The notes under the pieces were generated by a model. That model did not search any database. It saw nothing but the letters and a program-made list of their open reading frames with translations, and was not told where the DNA came from. Of a stretch of 64,000 bases of DNA, positions 44,919-55,011 are shown piece by piece; the stretch's first letter is position 1; each line of letters opens with the position of its first letter. This stretch comes from Spirochaetia bacterium (GTDB taxonomy: Bacteria; Spirochaetota; UBA4802; UBA5550), in contig VFJS01000068.1 in assembly GCA_009885955.1 (NCBI GenBank), positions 1 to 64,000 of the forward strand, read 5' to 3'. The position numbers and the translations under genes are program-made.

Positions 44919-45381
44919 ATAGATTCCTCTAAAAAATTATTTAATCCGGTGGTTTATTTTTAAAATCTATCAGCCACATGGTAATTAGTAATATACTTTC
45001 CTGTTATGTAGTTAAAACACATTAATAATTAATGAAATTATAAATCAATTTTTCAAATTAATAGTCAAATAGGCCAATATATTGTGAAAATTGTAAGTTT
45101 TGTAAATTGAACCTGAAAAATAATTATAAAGTATAAGTAGAATCTAATATTTGGTGAATCATTAATAGTCAAGAAAGTTTTTAATTAATTTCTGATGTCA
45201 ATGTGTTTATTAAATTTTCCTTGCTATTTGGTACTAAACTTTCAAATATTGTATAAAAATAATGAGTTGAACATATAATTTCATTAATAAAATTTAAAAA
45301 TTGGAATTGCAGGTAATTTTCAGGAAAAATAATTTTTTTTAAAAAGGGTTATTGAGTAATAAAATTACACAGGGATATTGT
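44919..45381. other. A/T-rich intergenic region between divergent rfbA and the pglF-like gene
   Basis: About 460 bp of very A/T-rich DNA contain no ORF or RNA gene that I can support. It must hold the promoters of both divergent transcripts, but no single element was clear enough to call. Confidence 0.5.
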
Positions 45382-47316
45382 ATGACACTTTTATATTCCA
45401 TCATGGGAAGAAAATATTATTATCTTATTTTTGATATTATTCTAATTATTTTATCATATATCTTCTCATATATTATCAGGTTTTACCCGAATCTTGAATC
45501 CGGGTTAAATTTTTTATCAATCAAATATTTTTTAATTTTTGTCCCTTCTTTTATCATATCATTTTATTTTTTTCAGATCTACCGCATCATGTGGACTTAT
45601 TCAAACATCAGTGATGTGTACAAGCTGATGGCTGCAAATTTTATAGGATTTGTAATCTACATATCGTCATACAGCCTGTTTAAATTTGAATATTCAAGAA
45701 TGATCGTTATTCTTTCTTTTCTCTCTGTTTCAATATCCACAATATTTTATCGAATTATTCTGAGAGATTATTTTTCAAGAAAAAGGTATTATGAGACTTT
45801 TAAAGATAATTCTCATAATAAGGATAACAAAGGCCAGAAAGAGAAAAAAATTTTAATAATCGGGGCAGGGGAAGCTGGAAGAATAATTCTGGCTGAATAT
45901 AAAAAAATGGGAATCGGCCGGCAGATAACCGGATTTGTTGATGATGATAAAAGAAAAATAGGGAAAATATTCAACGGGAAGATGATTTTTGCCTCAACGG
46001 GCGATGTTAATGCGGTAATAGAAAAACAGGGTATTAATGAAGTAATTATTGCCATGCCCTCTGCTGATGCTGATATCATAAATATTATTGTCAATACCAT
46101 CAAGAAGGAAAATATTCTTATCCCGATAAAGACGGTCCCTCCAATCAGAGAACTCATCGATAAGGACCATTTAACGGTATCGCTGCGAAATGTGACCATA
46201 GCCGACCTGATTGGAAGAGAGGAATTCAGGATTGACAGCAGGGTGATTGAGGAAAAATTTTCCAGGAAAGTCATATTAATTACCGGGGCCGGGGGAAGTA
46301 TCGGCTCGGAGATATGCAAACAGCTCCTTAAATTTAAAATAAGGAAGATTATCTGTATCGGCAGGGGAGAGTTTTCTATCTATAGCCTGATCAAAACCCT
46401 GAATGGCTATTTAACATACATGGATGAAAAACCTGAACTCATTTATAAAATAATCGATATCAAAGATTTCAATCTCCTGAACAAGACATTTCAGGAACAC
46501 ATGCCCAATGTGGTTTTTCATGCGGCTGCCCACAAACATGTTCCCCTTATGGAATTCAATGAAATAGAAGCGATTCAGAACAATGTGCTCGGTACATGGA
46601 ACGTCCTTGAACTTTCCAGGAAGTATAACGTAGATGAATTTATTCTTATTTCAACTGATAAAGCTGTAAATCCGGCGAATATCATGGGAGCAACGAAGCG
46701 GCTTGGAGAACTCATCACAGGTTATTTCAGCAAGTATCATGGATTAAAAACAGCAATAGTGAGATTTGGAAATGTTCTCGGCAGCAGGGGTTCCGTAATT
46801 CCGCTTTTCAGGGAGCAGATAGAAAGCGGAGGCCCCGTGACTATTACTCATCCTGATATTACAAGGTTTTTCATGAGCATTCCCGAGGCTTCCCTCCTGG
46901 TAATCAATGCCGCTGCCTATTCCAGGGGAGGGGATATCTTTATTCTTGATATGGGCAAACAGTTTAAGGTTATTGATATCGCGGTAAGGCTTATAGAACT
47001 CTACGGGCTGCGGCCCAATGAGGATATTGAGATTGTATACACCGGGTTAAGGCCCGGTGAAAAAATGTTTGAAGAATTGTATTATAACATCGATTCTTTA
47101 TCTAAAACGGAAAATTCCAAGATTTTCATGCTTACTTCAGACAGTGTGTATCTGGAAAAGGATGATGTTGAAAAATTTATTAATGAAGAGATACATACTA
47201 TCATGAACCTTAATCAGCTGCAGATAAGAAAAATGATTGTGCGGTTCATCCCGGGTTATACCTATGATGAAATAACCTGTAATGATATTGATTCATGCTC
47301 ACGGCTGGTTAATTAA
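45382..47316 (+). CDS. PglF/CapD-like membrane-bound nucleotide-sugar 4,6-dehydratase
   Basis: The protein is 644 aa from ATG 45382 (AGGGA 7 bp upstream); the track starts at an upstream TTG. Four TM helices (~5-140) are followed by two Rossmann regions: ILIIGAGEAGRIILAEY (~180) and VILITGAGGSIGSEICKQLLKF (~300). The catalytic motif ISTDKAVNPANIMGATKRLGEL is typical of the UDP-HexNAc 4,6-dehydratases PglF, CapD and WbpM. It would supply 4-keto-6-deoxyhexose precursors for the surface polysaccharide. It reads opposite to the rfb operon. Confidence 0.93.
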   Translation: MTLLYSIMGRKYYYLIFDIILIILSYIFSYIIRFYPNLESGLNFLSIKYFLIFVPSFIISFYFFQIYRIMWTYSNISDVYKLMAANFIGFVIYISSYSLFKFEYSRMIVILSFLSVSISTIFYRIILRDYFSRKRYYETFKDNSHNKDNKGQKEKKILIIGAGEAGRIILAEYKKMGIGRQITGFVDDDKRKIGKIFNGKMIFASTGDVNAVIEKQGINEVIIAMPSADADIINIIVNTIKKENILIPIKTVPPIRELIDKDHLTVSLRNVTIADLIGREEFRIDSRVIEEKFSRKVILITGAGGSIGSEICKQLLKFKIRKIICIGRGEFSIYSLIKTLNGYLTYMDEKPELIYKIIDIKDFNLLNKTFQEHMPNVVFHAAAHKHVPLMEFNEIEAIQNNVLGTWNVLELSRKYNVDEFILISTDKAVNPANIMGATKRLGELITGYFSKYHGLKTAIVRFGNVLGSRGSVIPLFREQIESGGPVTITHPDITRFFMSIPEASLLVINAAAYSRGGDIFILDMGKQFKVIDIAVRLIELYGLRPNEDIEIVYTGLRPGEKMFEELYYNIDSLSKTENSKIFMLTSDSVYLEKDDVEKFINEEIHTIMNLNQLQIRKMIVRFIPGYTYDEITCNDIDSCSRLVN

Positions 47317-47355
47317 AATCTTCACCTGTCGATACCGAAAACCCGGCAGTAAAAT

Positions 47356-48408
47356 TTATTTTTTAATTTTTTTTTCTATTTCAGGATAGAGCTCCATCAT
47401 CTTATGTTTTTCAAATAAAAAGAGTATGCCGTCAGTTACAGGAAATTTTCTCCTGCATGCCGGGCATGACAGAAGATTTTTTTCTTTTTTAAGGGCGGTT
47501 TCGATTCCCTTCCGGGGCCTGCATTCCGGGCAGATTAGCGCCTCCTGTATTGCTTTAATGCCCCTGGTATTCTCTCCGTCCTTGCCGCAAGTGCCGCTGA
47601 TGCTCCCGCCCAGAAGATACGAGGCGAAATATTTAGCATATGATTTTGGATGGTACAGCTCTGAATTAATTTTCAGTGACAGGAGGTCTATATTTCTTCT
47701 GCTGAACATTTCAAGGGATTTTCTCCAATCATGAAGCGATATGTCATGATTTTCTATTATGTTAAAATCAGTTTCATTGCATAATTTTTCTGCAAAAAAT
47801 TTTTCCATTATTTTTTTTATGATATTTTTTTTCTTCAGTGATTTGTTTGAATACATTTTGTCGCTTTTATACAGATTAAAATGGAGTACCTGCCTGTACG
47901 GCTCCTCCCCGATGAAAAAATTGCCTCCCGGTGAAAGTACCCGGTAAATTTCCTCTATAATGGGATCCGGTTCCGGGAAATGGTGCAGGGTTTGATAGGT
48001 ATAAATGAAAGGAACAGAACCGGTTCTGAACGGAAGATTATATGCATCACAGCAGATTCTCATGGGGATTTTTTTCTTTCCAAAGACTTTTTTGTAATGG
48101 TCTCCTGTTTTAAGGATATGAAATGCCAGGTCGGCTCCTGCGCCGCTCTCCCCCATATCATTTTCCATGATCATGGCACGCTGGCATCTCTCCGCTCCTA
48201 TCTCCAGGTAGGGGGAAAGGGGGATACCATTTTTTTTAAGCAGCTTCATATCGGAGAGGGTCTCATCCATCCTGTTCTTCAGAATCCCGTTTATCCCCTC
48301 TGCGTCATATTCATCTTTAATGGAGTCTTTGCCTTCAATCTGTTTTTCAATAAGTCTTTCCTTGAATTTTATTTCACCAATCTGGTTGTCAATTGTCTGT
48401 TTTTTCAT
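47356..48408 (-). CDS. SAM-dependent methyltransferase with C-terminal zinc-binding domain
   Basis: The 350-aa protein has a degenerate SAM-binding loop (YLEIGAERCQRAM) and a methyltransferase core (DAYNLPFRTGSVPFIYTYQTLHHFPEPDPIIEEIYRVLSPGGNFF). It ends in a Trm112/YbaR-like zinc site (CPECRPRKG...SCPACRRKFPVTDGILFLFE). The gene is convergent with the dehydratase gene and lies in the glycan cluster, so it may methylate a sugar. The substrate is not known. Confidence 0.85.
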   Translation of the reverse strand: MKKQTIDNQIGEIKFKERLIEKQIEGKDSIKDEYDAEGINGILKNRMDETLSDMKLLKKNGIPLSPYLEIGAERCQRAMIMENDMGESGAGADLAFHILKTGDHYKKVFGKKKIPMRICCDAYNLPFRTGSVPFIYTYQTLHHFPEPDPIIEEIYRVLSPGGNFFIGEEPYRQVLHFNLYKSDKMYSNKSLKKKNIIKKIMEKFFAEKLCNETDFNIIENHDISLHDWRKSLEMFSRRNIDLLSLKINSELYHPKSYAKYFASYLLGGSISGTCGKDGENTRGIKAIQEALICPECRPRKGIETALKKEKNLLSCPACRRKFPVTDGILFLFEKHKMMELYPEIEKKIKK

Positions 48409-48854
48409 CGGCCGCTCCGGTTATCATACAAATTCATAGTATATATATTTTAAGGCATCACTAAACATTCATATTCTTTTCAATGTTTGCGCCTTTAAGG
48501 GAACCGCATATTTTAAATATTTAATGTTCACATAAAAATAGATTTACAAACAGGTTGAAAATTACAACTCTTTTTTCATATTTTTCAAGGCGGTAATTTG
48601 AAATCAATATTCTCGTGAAAAAGTCAATATAATGTATTTGTAATAATTATTCGGTGAAATTGTAAGAAATAAAATTGAGATTTATCCAGCCGGTATTTAG
48701 AGTTGGTTAATAATTATTATAGTATACGGGCTTTTCATAAATTATGCATGAAAATATATCTTGTAAAATTCCCATTTGTTTTAAAATGATAAATTATTAT
48801 CAGACATATAATTTATTCAATTTATTATGATAGATGATGGTGAAGGAGATTAAA
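48409..48854. other. A/T-rich intergenic region
   Basis: About 445 bp between two divergent methyltransferase genes, with no ORF, tRNA or terminator I can support. It likely holds promoters for both. Confidence 0.5.
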
Positions 48855-49718
48855 ATGGACAGGAAATGCATAGCCTGTGGAGCGCTGTTTAAACCGGTAA
48901 GAACCATCACTGCCAGGGATTATTCGTCAGGGAATACAATTTATCCGGTAGATTTCTGTCCGTGCGGCCTTGGGGTGACAAGAATTAATGATCAGAGAGA
49001 ATCGGATGCTGTAAATAAAAGTTCCTATGACAATTTAACAGGCAGGATTGATATATACTTTAACAGGTTGAAAAAACATTTTTATAAACGGCACTCTGAG
49101 ATATTGGGGAATATCAGAAAATTTTCTCCCGGCGGGAAGGCACTTCTAGAAGTTGGTTCCAACCTCGGGTATACGGCACATATGGCAGTTGAGAAGGGCT
49201 ATGATGTAGTCGCATGTGAACTGAATGACAGGTGCAGAAATTTTTCAGAGCTGGTATTCGGTCTTACCGTGTCAAAAGACCTGTACAAAGTGAAAAACAG
49301 ATTTGACATTGTCACCCTGAACGATGTACTGGAACATTTTCCCGAACCAGTCAGGGCCATACGGAAAATACATACACTCCTGGTTCATGATGGCATTGTC
49401 TTTATACAGCTTCCCAACTGGGAGAGCAGCGTCGCAGAACGGCATGGCGGTGAGTGGCACTGGTACAATCCTCCCGACCACCTGTTTCATTTTAACATCA
49501 ATTCTATGAAAAAATTTCTTGCGGGGAACGGATTCTCACTTCTCTGGATGAGGACAGTTGATATGGCCGAAGACCTGCCGCTTTTCAGGCTGTTTCCCGG
49601 GAGATTGAAGGGCAGGATATTTCAGGTGATCAACTATTTTTTTTCTGTGGGCCTCATTGAAAATAAAAAGGAGAGGGGCGGCTTAATCCAGCTGATTGCA
49701 AAAAAAAATGATGATTAA
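48855..49718 (+). CDS. SAM-dependent methyltransferase with N-terminal zinc ribbon
   Basis: The protein is 287 aa from ATG 48855 (GGAG 7-8 bp upstream; the ORF track extends to 48834). An N-terminal Cys cluster (KCIACG...FCPCG) precedes a class I methyltransferase fold (ALLEVGSNLGYTAHMAVEKGYDVVACEL, DIVTLNDVLEHFPEPVRAIRKIHTLLVHDG). The LEHF/DVLEHF region is the usual SAM-binding context. Members of this family modify sugars in O-antigen clusters. The next gene, a GT4, begins 25 bp later. Confidence 0.88.
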   Translation: MDRKCIACGALFKPVRTITARDYSSGNTIYPVDFCPCGLGVTRINDQRESDAVNKSSYDNLTGRIDIYFNRLKKHFYKRHSEILGNIRKFSPGGKALLEVGSNLGYTAHMAVEKGYDVVACELNDRCRNFSELVFGLTVSKDLYKVKNRFDIVTLNDVLEHFPEPVRAIRKIHTLLVHDGIVFIQLPNWESSVAERHGGEWHWYNPPDHLFHFNINSMKKFLAGNGFSLLWMRTVDMAEDLPLFRLFPGRLKGRIFQVINYFFSVGLIENKKERGGLIQLIAKKNDD

Positions 49719-49743
49719 CAGTTCACGGAAATTTTGAAGAGAT

Positions 49744-50949
49744 ATGAAGATTAAAAATGCAACCATGATATTCAAACAGCTTGAACTTGTTCATGTGTAC
49801 AAGGATATCGGCATGATCCCCATATACCTGTCCAGAAAATTCAGGTTAAAGAGTTCAATAGTCTGTTTTGATGAAGCCATGAACAGTGACGTGCCTGAGG
49901 AAATTGAGACGGTACGTATTGTTAAGATAAAAAACTGGCTCAGGTTATTCTCCAGGGTACCGGTTTTGAAAGAACTGATATGCATCCCCATTTTATTATA
50001 TATCATTAAAAATGCGAGGAAAATCGATCTACTGATATTATTTCACCTGACAATTGAAAATTTCATTTTTATTTTTTTTTACAAGTTGTTGAGGAGAGAC
50101 GGATTTGTCTATCTCAAGCTTGATATGGATAAAAGAAAATTAAAATGGTCAGCGGCAATCACCGGAAAGTTTATGGTTAAATTGAATCCATTGAAATTCA
50201 TATCCTATAAATTGCTTCAAAGGGTTCTCATTGTGGCGGACCTGATCAGCATAGAGACAAGGGATATGTACAATGAGATTAAAGATAACTGGCTTAATAT
50301 TAATCTGACAGATAAACTGGTCATAATTCCCAATGGCTTCGACAACACATTTTTTGATGAATCGGGAATCAGGATATTAAATTACCGGAAGAGGGATAAC
50401 ATTATTATTACCGTTGGGAGAATCGGGATTTTTGAAAAAAATAATGAGATGCTTCTTGATGCCCTGATCGGTATGGATCTTAAAAACTGGAAGTGCTATT
50501 TTATCGGGCCCATTGACCCTGGATTCAATGACAAAATAATGAAATTTTATTCGGCAAATCCTTCACTGAAGGAAAAAATTATTTTTACCGGGCCGATTAA
50601 TGATAGATTAATATTGTTTGATTACTACAACAGGGCAAAAGTATTTGTTTTGACGTCAAGGTCCGAGTCATTCGGGATAGCCCTGGTTGAGGCTGCATTC
50701 TTTGGAACGTATATTGTTACCACCGGTATGGGCGTTGCTCCTGAAATTACACGTAATGGGAAGCTGGGGAAAATAATACAAAGCGGTGATCCGGGCGCAT
50801 TAAAGGATGAATTACATGACATCATTCATAACAAAAAAGATATATCAAAATTTTCAGAGGCGCTCATGAAAAATTCGAGAAAAAGCTTCATGTGGGAACC
50901 GATAGTAAACAGGCTTCATGGCGAGATAAAAAAGAGAGAAAAGCAATGA
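49744..50949 (+). CDS. GT4-family glycosyltransferase
   Basis: The 401-aa GT-B enzyme carries the donor-binding motifs VGRIGIFEKNNEMLLDALIGM (domain 2) and ESFGIALVEAAFFGTYIVTTGMGVAPEI, the conserved E-x7-E region of GT4. It probably transfers a nucleotide-activated sugar to the lipid-linked glycan at the inner face of the membrane. It is followed 16 bp later by a tandem methyltransferase gene. The sugar cannot be named. Confidence 0.88.
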   Translation: MKIKNATMIFKQLELVHVYKDIGMIPIYLSRKFRLKSSIVCFDEAMNSDVPEEIETVRIVKIKNWLRLFSRVPVLKELICIPILLYIIKNARKIDLLILFHLTIENFIFIFFYKLLRRDGFVYLKLDMDKRKLKWSAAITGKFMVKLNPLKFISYKLLQRVLIVADLISIETRDMYNEIKDNWLNINLTDKLVIIPNGFDNTFFDESGIRILNYRKRDNIIITVGRIGIFEKNNEMLLDALIGMDLKNWKCYFIGPIDPGFNDKIMKFYSANPSLKEKIIFTGPINDRLILFDYYNRAKVFVLTSRSESFGIALVEAAFFGTYIVTTGMGVAPEITRNGKLGKIIQSGDPGALKDELHDIIHNKKDISKFSEALMKNSRKSFMWEPIVNRLHGEIKKREKQ

Positions 50950-50965
50950 GACGAGGTATGATAAC

Positions 50966-52615
50966 GTGTCAATAGCCAAGAATAAATTATATAGCAGCAA
51001 GAGAAATGAATATTTCAATATGATAAGGGAGGATATTATATCCCTTGTCCCTACCGGCCCCAACAGGGTGCTTGAAATAGGCTGCGGCAACGGTTCAACT
51101 CTTTTAAAAATCAAAGAGACAGGCAGGGCTGCTGAAATAGTAGGTGTTGATATAGTTGAATTTGATACTGAAATAGACAGGTTTATCATAGGCGACATTG
51201 AGGAGATTGATCTGGATTATCCCCATGAATATTTCGATGTCATCATATGCGCAGATCTTTTTGAGCATTTAATTGATCCATGGACGGTATTGCAGAAATT
51301 AAAAAACTATCTGAAACCCGGCGGCGTACTCATAACCAGTATCCCCAATATACGGGAGATATGGACACTTTCAAGGATATTTTTCAAGGGCGATTTTCGC
51401 TATAAGAAACACGGGGTACTGGACAGGGCCCATTTGAGATTTTTCTGTAAAAAAAATATAGTTGAATTCCTGAAGACCGGAGACCTGGACATTAAAAATA
51501 TTAAATTCTCTCTTGGTCCAAAATGGAAATTTATTAATACGGTGTTTTTCGGACTTGTTGAAGAATTTCTTGTTGTGCAGTACGTGGTTCTTGCTGAAAA
51601 AAAAGCTTTGGTGAATCCGGGAAAAACTCAAAAAATATCCGGCAGCAAAGTCAGGTTTACCTGCAGAATATGCAAAAATAGTAAAAAAAATATCATGCAC
51701 TTCCCCAGGGAAATGATGTTCGGTTTCAGGGAGCAGTTTGCGTATGTTGAATGCAGCAGGTGCAATACCCTCCAGTTGAGGGATATCCCCGAGGATGTAT
51801 CGAAATATTATCCTGCTGATTATTATTCCTACCAGGAAAAAAACTCACAATATGACGGATTTATTGTAAATTATTTTCGAAAGTTAAGGTCAAGGAACCA
51901 TTTTTATGGCGACAACCCGGCAGGAATGGTTATTCAAAAACTTTTCGGCAAACCGGAGTTATACGAGTGGACGCGCCTGGCCGGCATTGGTCAGGATGCT
52001 TCGATACTTGACGTTGGATGCGGATCGGGAAAGCTTCTGTTTTTCATGAGCAAAGAAGGATTTTCAAATTTAACAGGCATTGACCCCTTTATTGAAAAAG
52101 ACATCGATAATTATAAAAATGTAAAAATATATAAGAAGTACCTTTCGGAGCTTAATGAAAAATACGACTTCATAATGCTCCATCACTCTTTTGAGCATAT
52201 GGCTGATCCATATCATGTCCTCAGGGAATTGTATCGTCTGTTAAAACCCCGGAAATATATCCTGATTCGGATCCCTGTTATTCCATCATATGTATGGGGA
52301 AAATACGGCATTAACTGGTTTTCCCTTGATGCACCCAGGCATTTTTACATTTATTCTGTAAAAAGCATGAGCCTCCTAGCTGAAAAATCAGGATTTAAAG
52401 TAAAAAATATAATTTATGATTCCCGGGATGTGCAGTTCTGGGGGAGTGAACTCTATAAAATGGATATGCCATTTATGAAAAATGTTACAAAGGACAAAAT
52501 GCCAAAATTGGGTTGTTTTACAAAAAAGGAACTCCTTGAATTCAAAAACATGACAGCCGAGTTAAATGGAGAAGGGCTTGGTGATATGGCCTGTTTTTAT
52601 CTCTATAAACAATAG
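50966..52615 (+). CDS. Tandem two-domain methyltransferase
   Basis: The 549-aa protein starts with GTG at 50966 and holds two SAM-dependent methyltransferase domains. The first (~20-210) has RVLEIGCGNGSTLL and DLFEHLIDPW. A zinc-like cluster CRICKNSKKN...ECSRCNTLQL (~235-270) follows. The second (~330-500) has ILDVGCGSGKLLFFM and LHHSFEHMADPYHVLRELYRLLKP. Two complete sites in one chain are unusual for this type of cluster; the second part with the zinc site resembles stand-alone enzymes. It may methylate two positions of a glycan or act as a glycan cap. No kinase domain is seen. Confidence 0.85.
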   Translation: MSIAKNKLYSSKRNEYFNMIREDIISLVPTGPNRVLEIGCGNGSTLLKIKETGRAAEIVGVDIVEFDTEIDRFIIGDIEEIDLDYPHEYFDVIICADLFEHLIDPWTVLQKLKNYLKPGGVLITSIPNIREIWTLSRIFFKGDFRYKKHGVLDRAHLRFFCKKNIVEFLKTGDLDIKNIKFSLGPKWKFINTVFFGLVEEFLVVQYVVLAEKKALVNPGKTQKISGSKVRFTCRICKNSKKNIMHFPREMMFGFREQFAYVECSRCNTLQLRDIPEDVSKYYPADYYSYQEKNSQYDGFIVNYFRKLRSRNHFYGDNPAGMVIQKLFGKPELYEWTRLAGIGQDASILDVGCGSGKLLFFMSKEGFSNLTGIDPFIEKDIDNYKNVKIYKKYLSELNEKYDFIMLHHSFEHMADPYHVLRELYRLLKPRKYILIRIPVIPSYVWGKYGINWFSLDAPRHFYIYSVKSMSLLAEKSGFKVKNIIYDSRDVQFWGSELYKMDMPFMKNVTKDKMPKLGCFTKKELLEFKNMTAELNGEGLGDMACFYLYKQ

Positions 52616-52685
52616 AATTCAGCTTTTGTTAATTATTGATTTGAATTGTGTTCCCTCAAATATAAAAAATCATCGGCCGTTGTCT

Positions 52686-53783
52686 TTAATCCCGTGAGTT
52701 TTCTGTTAATAAAAGACCGGCAAGTAATTTCATGTTCTTTTCAATGTCATGTTGTTCCGCTGCATATTTCAAGGCATTGGCAGACAGTCTCCTGTACATT
52801 GATTCATTATCAAGCATTTCTTTCAGACTTTTTTTGATCAGCTGCATATCATCGCCGCAGAAGAAGCCGCAGTTGTTCTTGTTTATAAAATCATCAGGAT
52901 TGACATTGAGTGAGAGAATGGGGACTCCGTTTCTGCAGGCCTGAATGAACGTATTGGGAAAGCCCTCGCTTTCCGAAGTGTTGACAAAAACTTTTGCCCT
53001 GGAGAAATATTCATCAATGCTGCTGAAGGGGACAAAAGGTATTATTTTAATATTACCGGCTCTCTCAGCTGCTTCGTACACTGACCTGCTGTAAAGTTCA
53101 TATCCTTTAATTGCAGGAGCTATCATGATAAAAGCATGATTTTTGAAATTCATGGCAATTTCAATAAATTTTTCCGGCCTTTTCCATGGTTCAATCCTTC
53201 CAACCCAGAGGATCTCTGTTTTCACTGCGTTGATTATTTTTTTTATCTCATAGCCGCTCTGGATAATCTCGGAATGGACGTCAAAATTATCCATGAGACG
53301 GTTTTTCTGGAATTTACTCTGAGCAATCAGCCGGGATGAATTTTTCAGCAGCATGCTGAATACCGGGCATTTCCTGTTATTTTTCTGATACCTGCCGTGC
53401 ACCTCCCTGTCATGGGCAAACATGAAGATAAATTTTATACCGGCAATTCTGCAATACAGGGCCAGAAGACATGAAAAGAGAGTGAGCCCCCGCTGCAGCA
53501 TGAAATCGGGCTTAAGGCTTCTCAGAACCCTGTGATAGATGAATATTTTTTTTACCGCATTGCTATTGTTTTTAAATGTTTTGATGAATGTAAATTTATC
53601 ACTATCGGGGAAATTAATTTCCTGATAATCACTTATTATTGAATACACCTTCAGTTCAAGGTGTTTTGAAAGTTCCCTGGCAATGTTGTACATCTGCGCG
53701 GTTGCGCCTCCGAAGGTGGCCGTGGATTTAATATTGAATACTGCTTCGGAGTCTTTGGGAAAGATAATTGCAATTTTTTTCAT
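52686..53783 (-). CDS. GT4-family glycosyltransferase
   Basis: The 365-aa GT-B enzyme has LWVGRIEPWKRPEKFIEIAMNF and SESEGFPNTFIQACRNGVPILSL, which hold the donor-site E-x7 motif. The N-terminal acceptor domain contains the FGGATAQMYNIARELSKH loop. It is the first of a leftward block with another GT4, a GT2 and a polymerase gene. Its 3' end converges with the tandem methyltransferase gene. The sugar transferred is unknown. Confidence 0.87.
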   Translation of the reverse strand: MKKIAIIFPKDSEAVFNIKSTATFGGATAQMYNIARELSKHLELKVYSIISDYQEINFPDSDKFTFIKTFKNNSNAVKKIFIYHRVLRSLKPDFMLQRGLTLFSCLLALYCRIAGIKFIFMFAHDREVHGRYQKNNRKCPVFSMLLKNSSRLIAQSKFQKNRLMDNFDVHSEIIQSGYEIKKIINAVKTEILWVGRIEPWKRPEKFIEIAMNFKNHAFIMIAPAIKGYELYSRSVYEAAERAGNIKIIPFVPFSSIDEYFSRAKVFVNTSESEGFPNTFIQACRNGVPILSLNVNPDDFINKNNCGFFCGDDMQLIKKSLKEMLDNESMYRRLSANALKYAAEQHDIEKNMKLLAGLLLTENSRD

Positions 53784-53802
53784 GGAGATTACCGGCCAGC
53801 CG

Positions 53803-55011
53803 TTACTGCTGCTTTTTTAAAAGCATGATACAAAGCTCATCAAGCATCCGCCGCTGTATTGATGATATCTCCCTTGATTTCATCAATGATTTTTTTGAAT
53901 AGCTGCTGTAAATCTCCTTATCATTCAGCAGCATGAGGATCCGGTTCATAATTTCATCTATCCTGAAGGGGTTGAAGTATATTACGGCATCGCCGCAGAT
54001 CTCCGTAACTGAAGATATTGCTGAACAGGCTGACGGGATCCCGTATTTCATTGCTTCCAGCGGCGGGTATCCGAAGCCTTCATTCAGTGTTGGGTACAGG
54101 AATATACTTGAATTCTTATAAAGAATTTCAAGTTCATTATTCTCCACATAATCGGTAAATATGAACATGCCGGGGTTTTTTAATTTCAGGAAAATGGATC
54201 TAAGGCTGCTTCCGCCCACAATCAGCGTCTTGTGTTCAATGTTTTTGTGATCCGAGTAAATGGAATCCATGGCCCTGATTCCCCGGTAGGCGTTTTTAAT
54301 CCAACGGTTCCCGCTGATCATTAAAATATATTTTCCGCCGGTAACCCGGAATTTTTTCAGAATATCTGCGGGATTTATTTTCTCACTGCTTTTATGTATA
54401 TGCTTTTCAGGCGGATAAAGAACACGTATGCTGTTTTTCTCAAGATAGCTGTAGGTATTAATAAGACTGTATTTTGTATGCAGAGAGTCTGCGATTATCT
54501 GGTTTTTCCCGATATTTTTTTTTAAAAGTTTTTCAATCCTTCCTTTTATGAGATTCTCATAAAAGGAGGGGAAAATATTCTTGATGAACCATTTCATCAG
54601 GGTGTCGATATTTCTTCTGTAAAGAAATTCATACCTGTCCGTTGGCATTTCAATATCGCGCAGGCCGTGAATAGTATAGACAAAATCAGCCGATTTAAAG
54701 TCAGCATTAAAATAGTCATAGGATAGGGCAGTGTAGAACCTGTCAAAATTCCGGTTTTCTACAATCATTTCTATCTCTTTAATGTTTTTTGCCGGTAATA
54801 ATTCTATCTTATGTTCATCGGTAATTTTTTTTATATCAGGGTCGAGCCATTCCCCGGGGTTGTACACTCCGCAGAGAACCTCACTCGTCCGGATTTTGAT
54901 TAAATGGATATACACTGCCTTGGCATACTCCCCGGCACCATGGAACTTTCCCTGGCTGGGCTGCGTGGCAGTGAGATCAAAAAGTAATGTTACCGGCTTA
55001 ATTTTTTTCAT
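53803..55011 (-). CDS. GT4-family glycosyltransferase
   Basis: The 402-aa protein has YILMISGNRWIKNAYRGIRAMD and the donor motif PTLNEGFGYPPLEAMKYGIPSACSAISSVTEI. The N-terminal domain holds GAGEYAKAVYIHLIKI. It overlaps the upstream GT2 gene by 4 bp (ATGA), so they are translated together. It probably adds one sugar of the repeat unit. Confidence 0.88.
   Translation of the reverse strand: MKKIKPVTLLFDLTATQPSQGKFHGAGEYAKAVYIHLIKIRTSEVLCGVYNPGEWLDPDIKKITDEHKIELLPAKNIKEIEMIVENRNFDRFYTALSYDYFNADFKSADFVYTIHGLRDIEMPTDRYEFLYRRNIDTLMKWFIKNIFPSFYENLIKGRIEKLLKKNIGKNQIIADSLHTKYSLINTYSYLEKNSIRVLYPPEKHIHKSSEKINPADILKKFRVTGGKYILMISGNRWIKNAYRGIRAMDSIYSDHKNIEHKTLIVGGSSLRSIFLKLKNPGMFIFTDYVENNELEILYKNSSIFLYPTLNEGFGYPPLEAMKYGIPSACSAISSVTEICGDAVIYFNPFRIDEIMNRILMLLNDKEIYSSYSKKSLMKSREISSIQRRMLDELCIMLLKKQQ

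Noticed and set aside
45813-46319. 168-aa ORF on the minus strand within the PglF-like gene
   Set aside because: Antisense shadow with no family match; the plus-strand gene has clear catalytic motifs.
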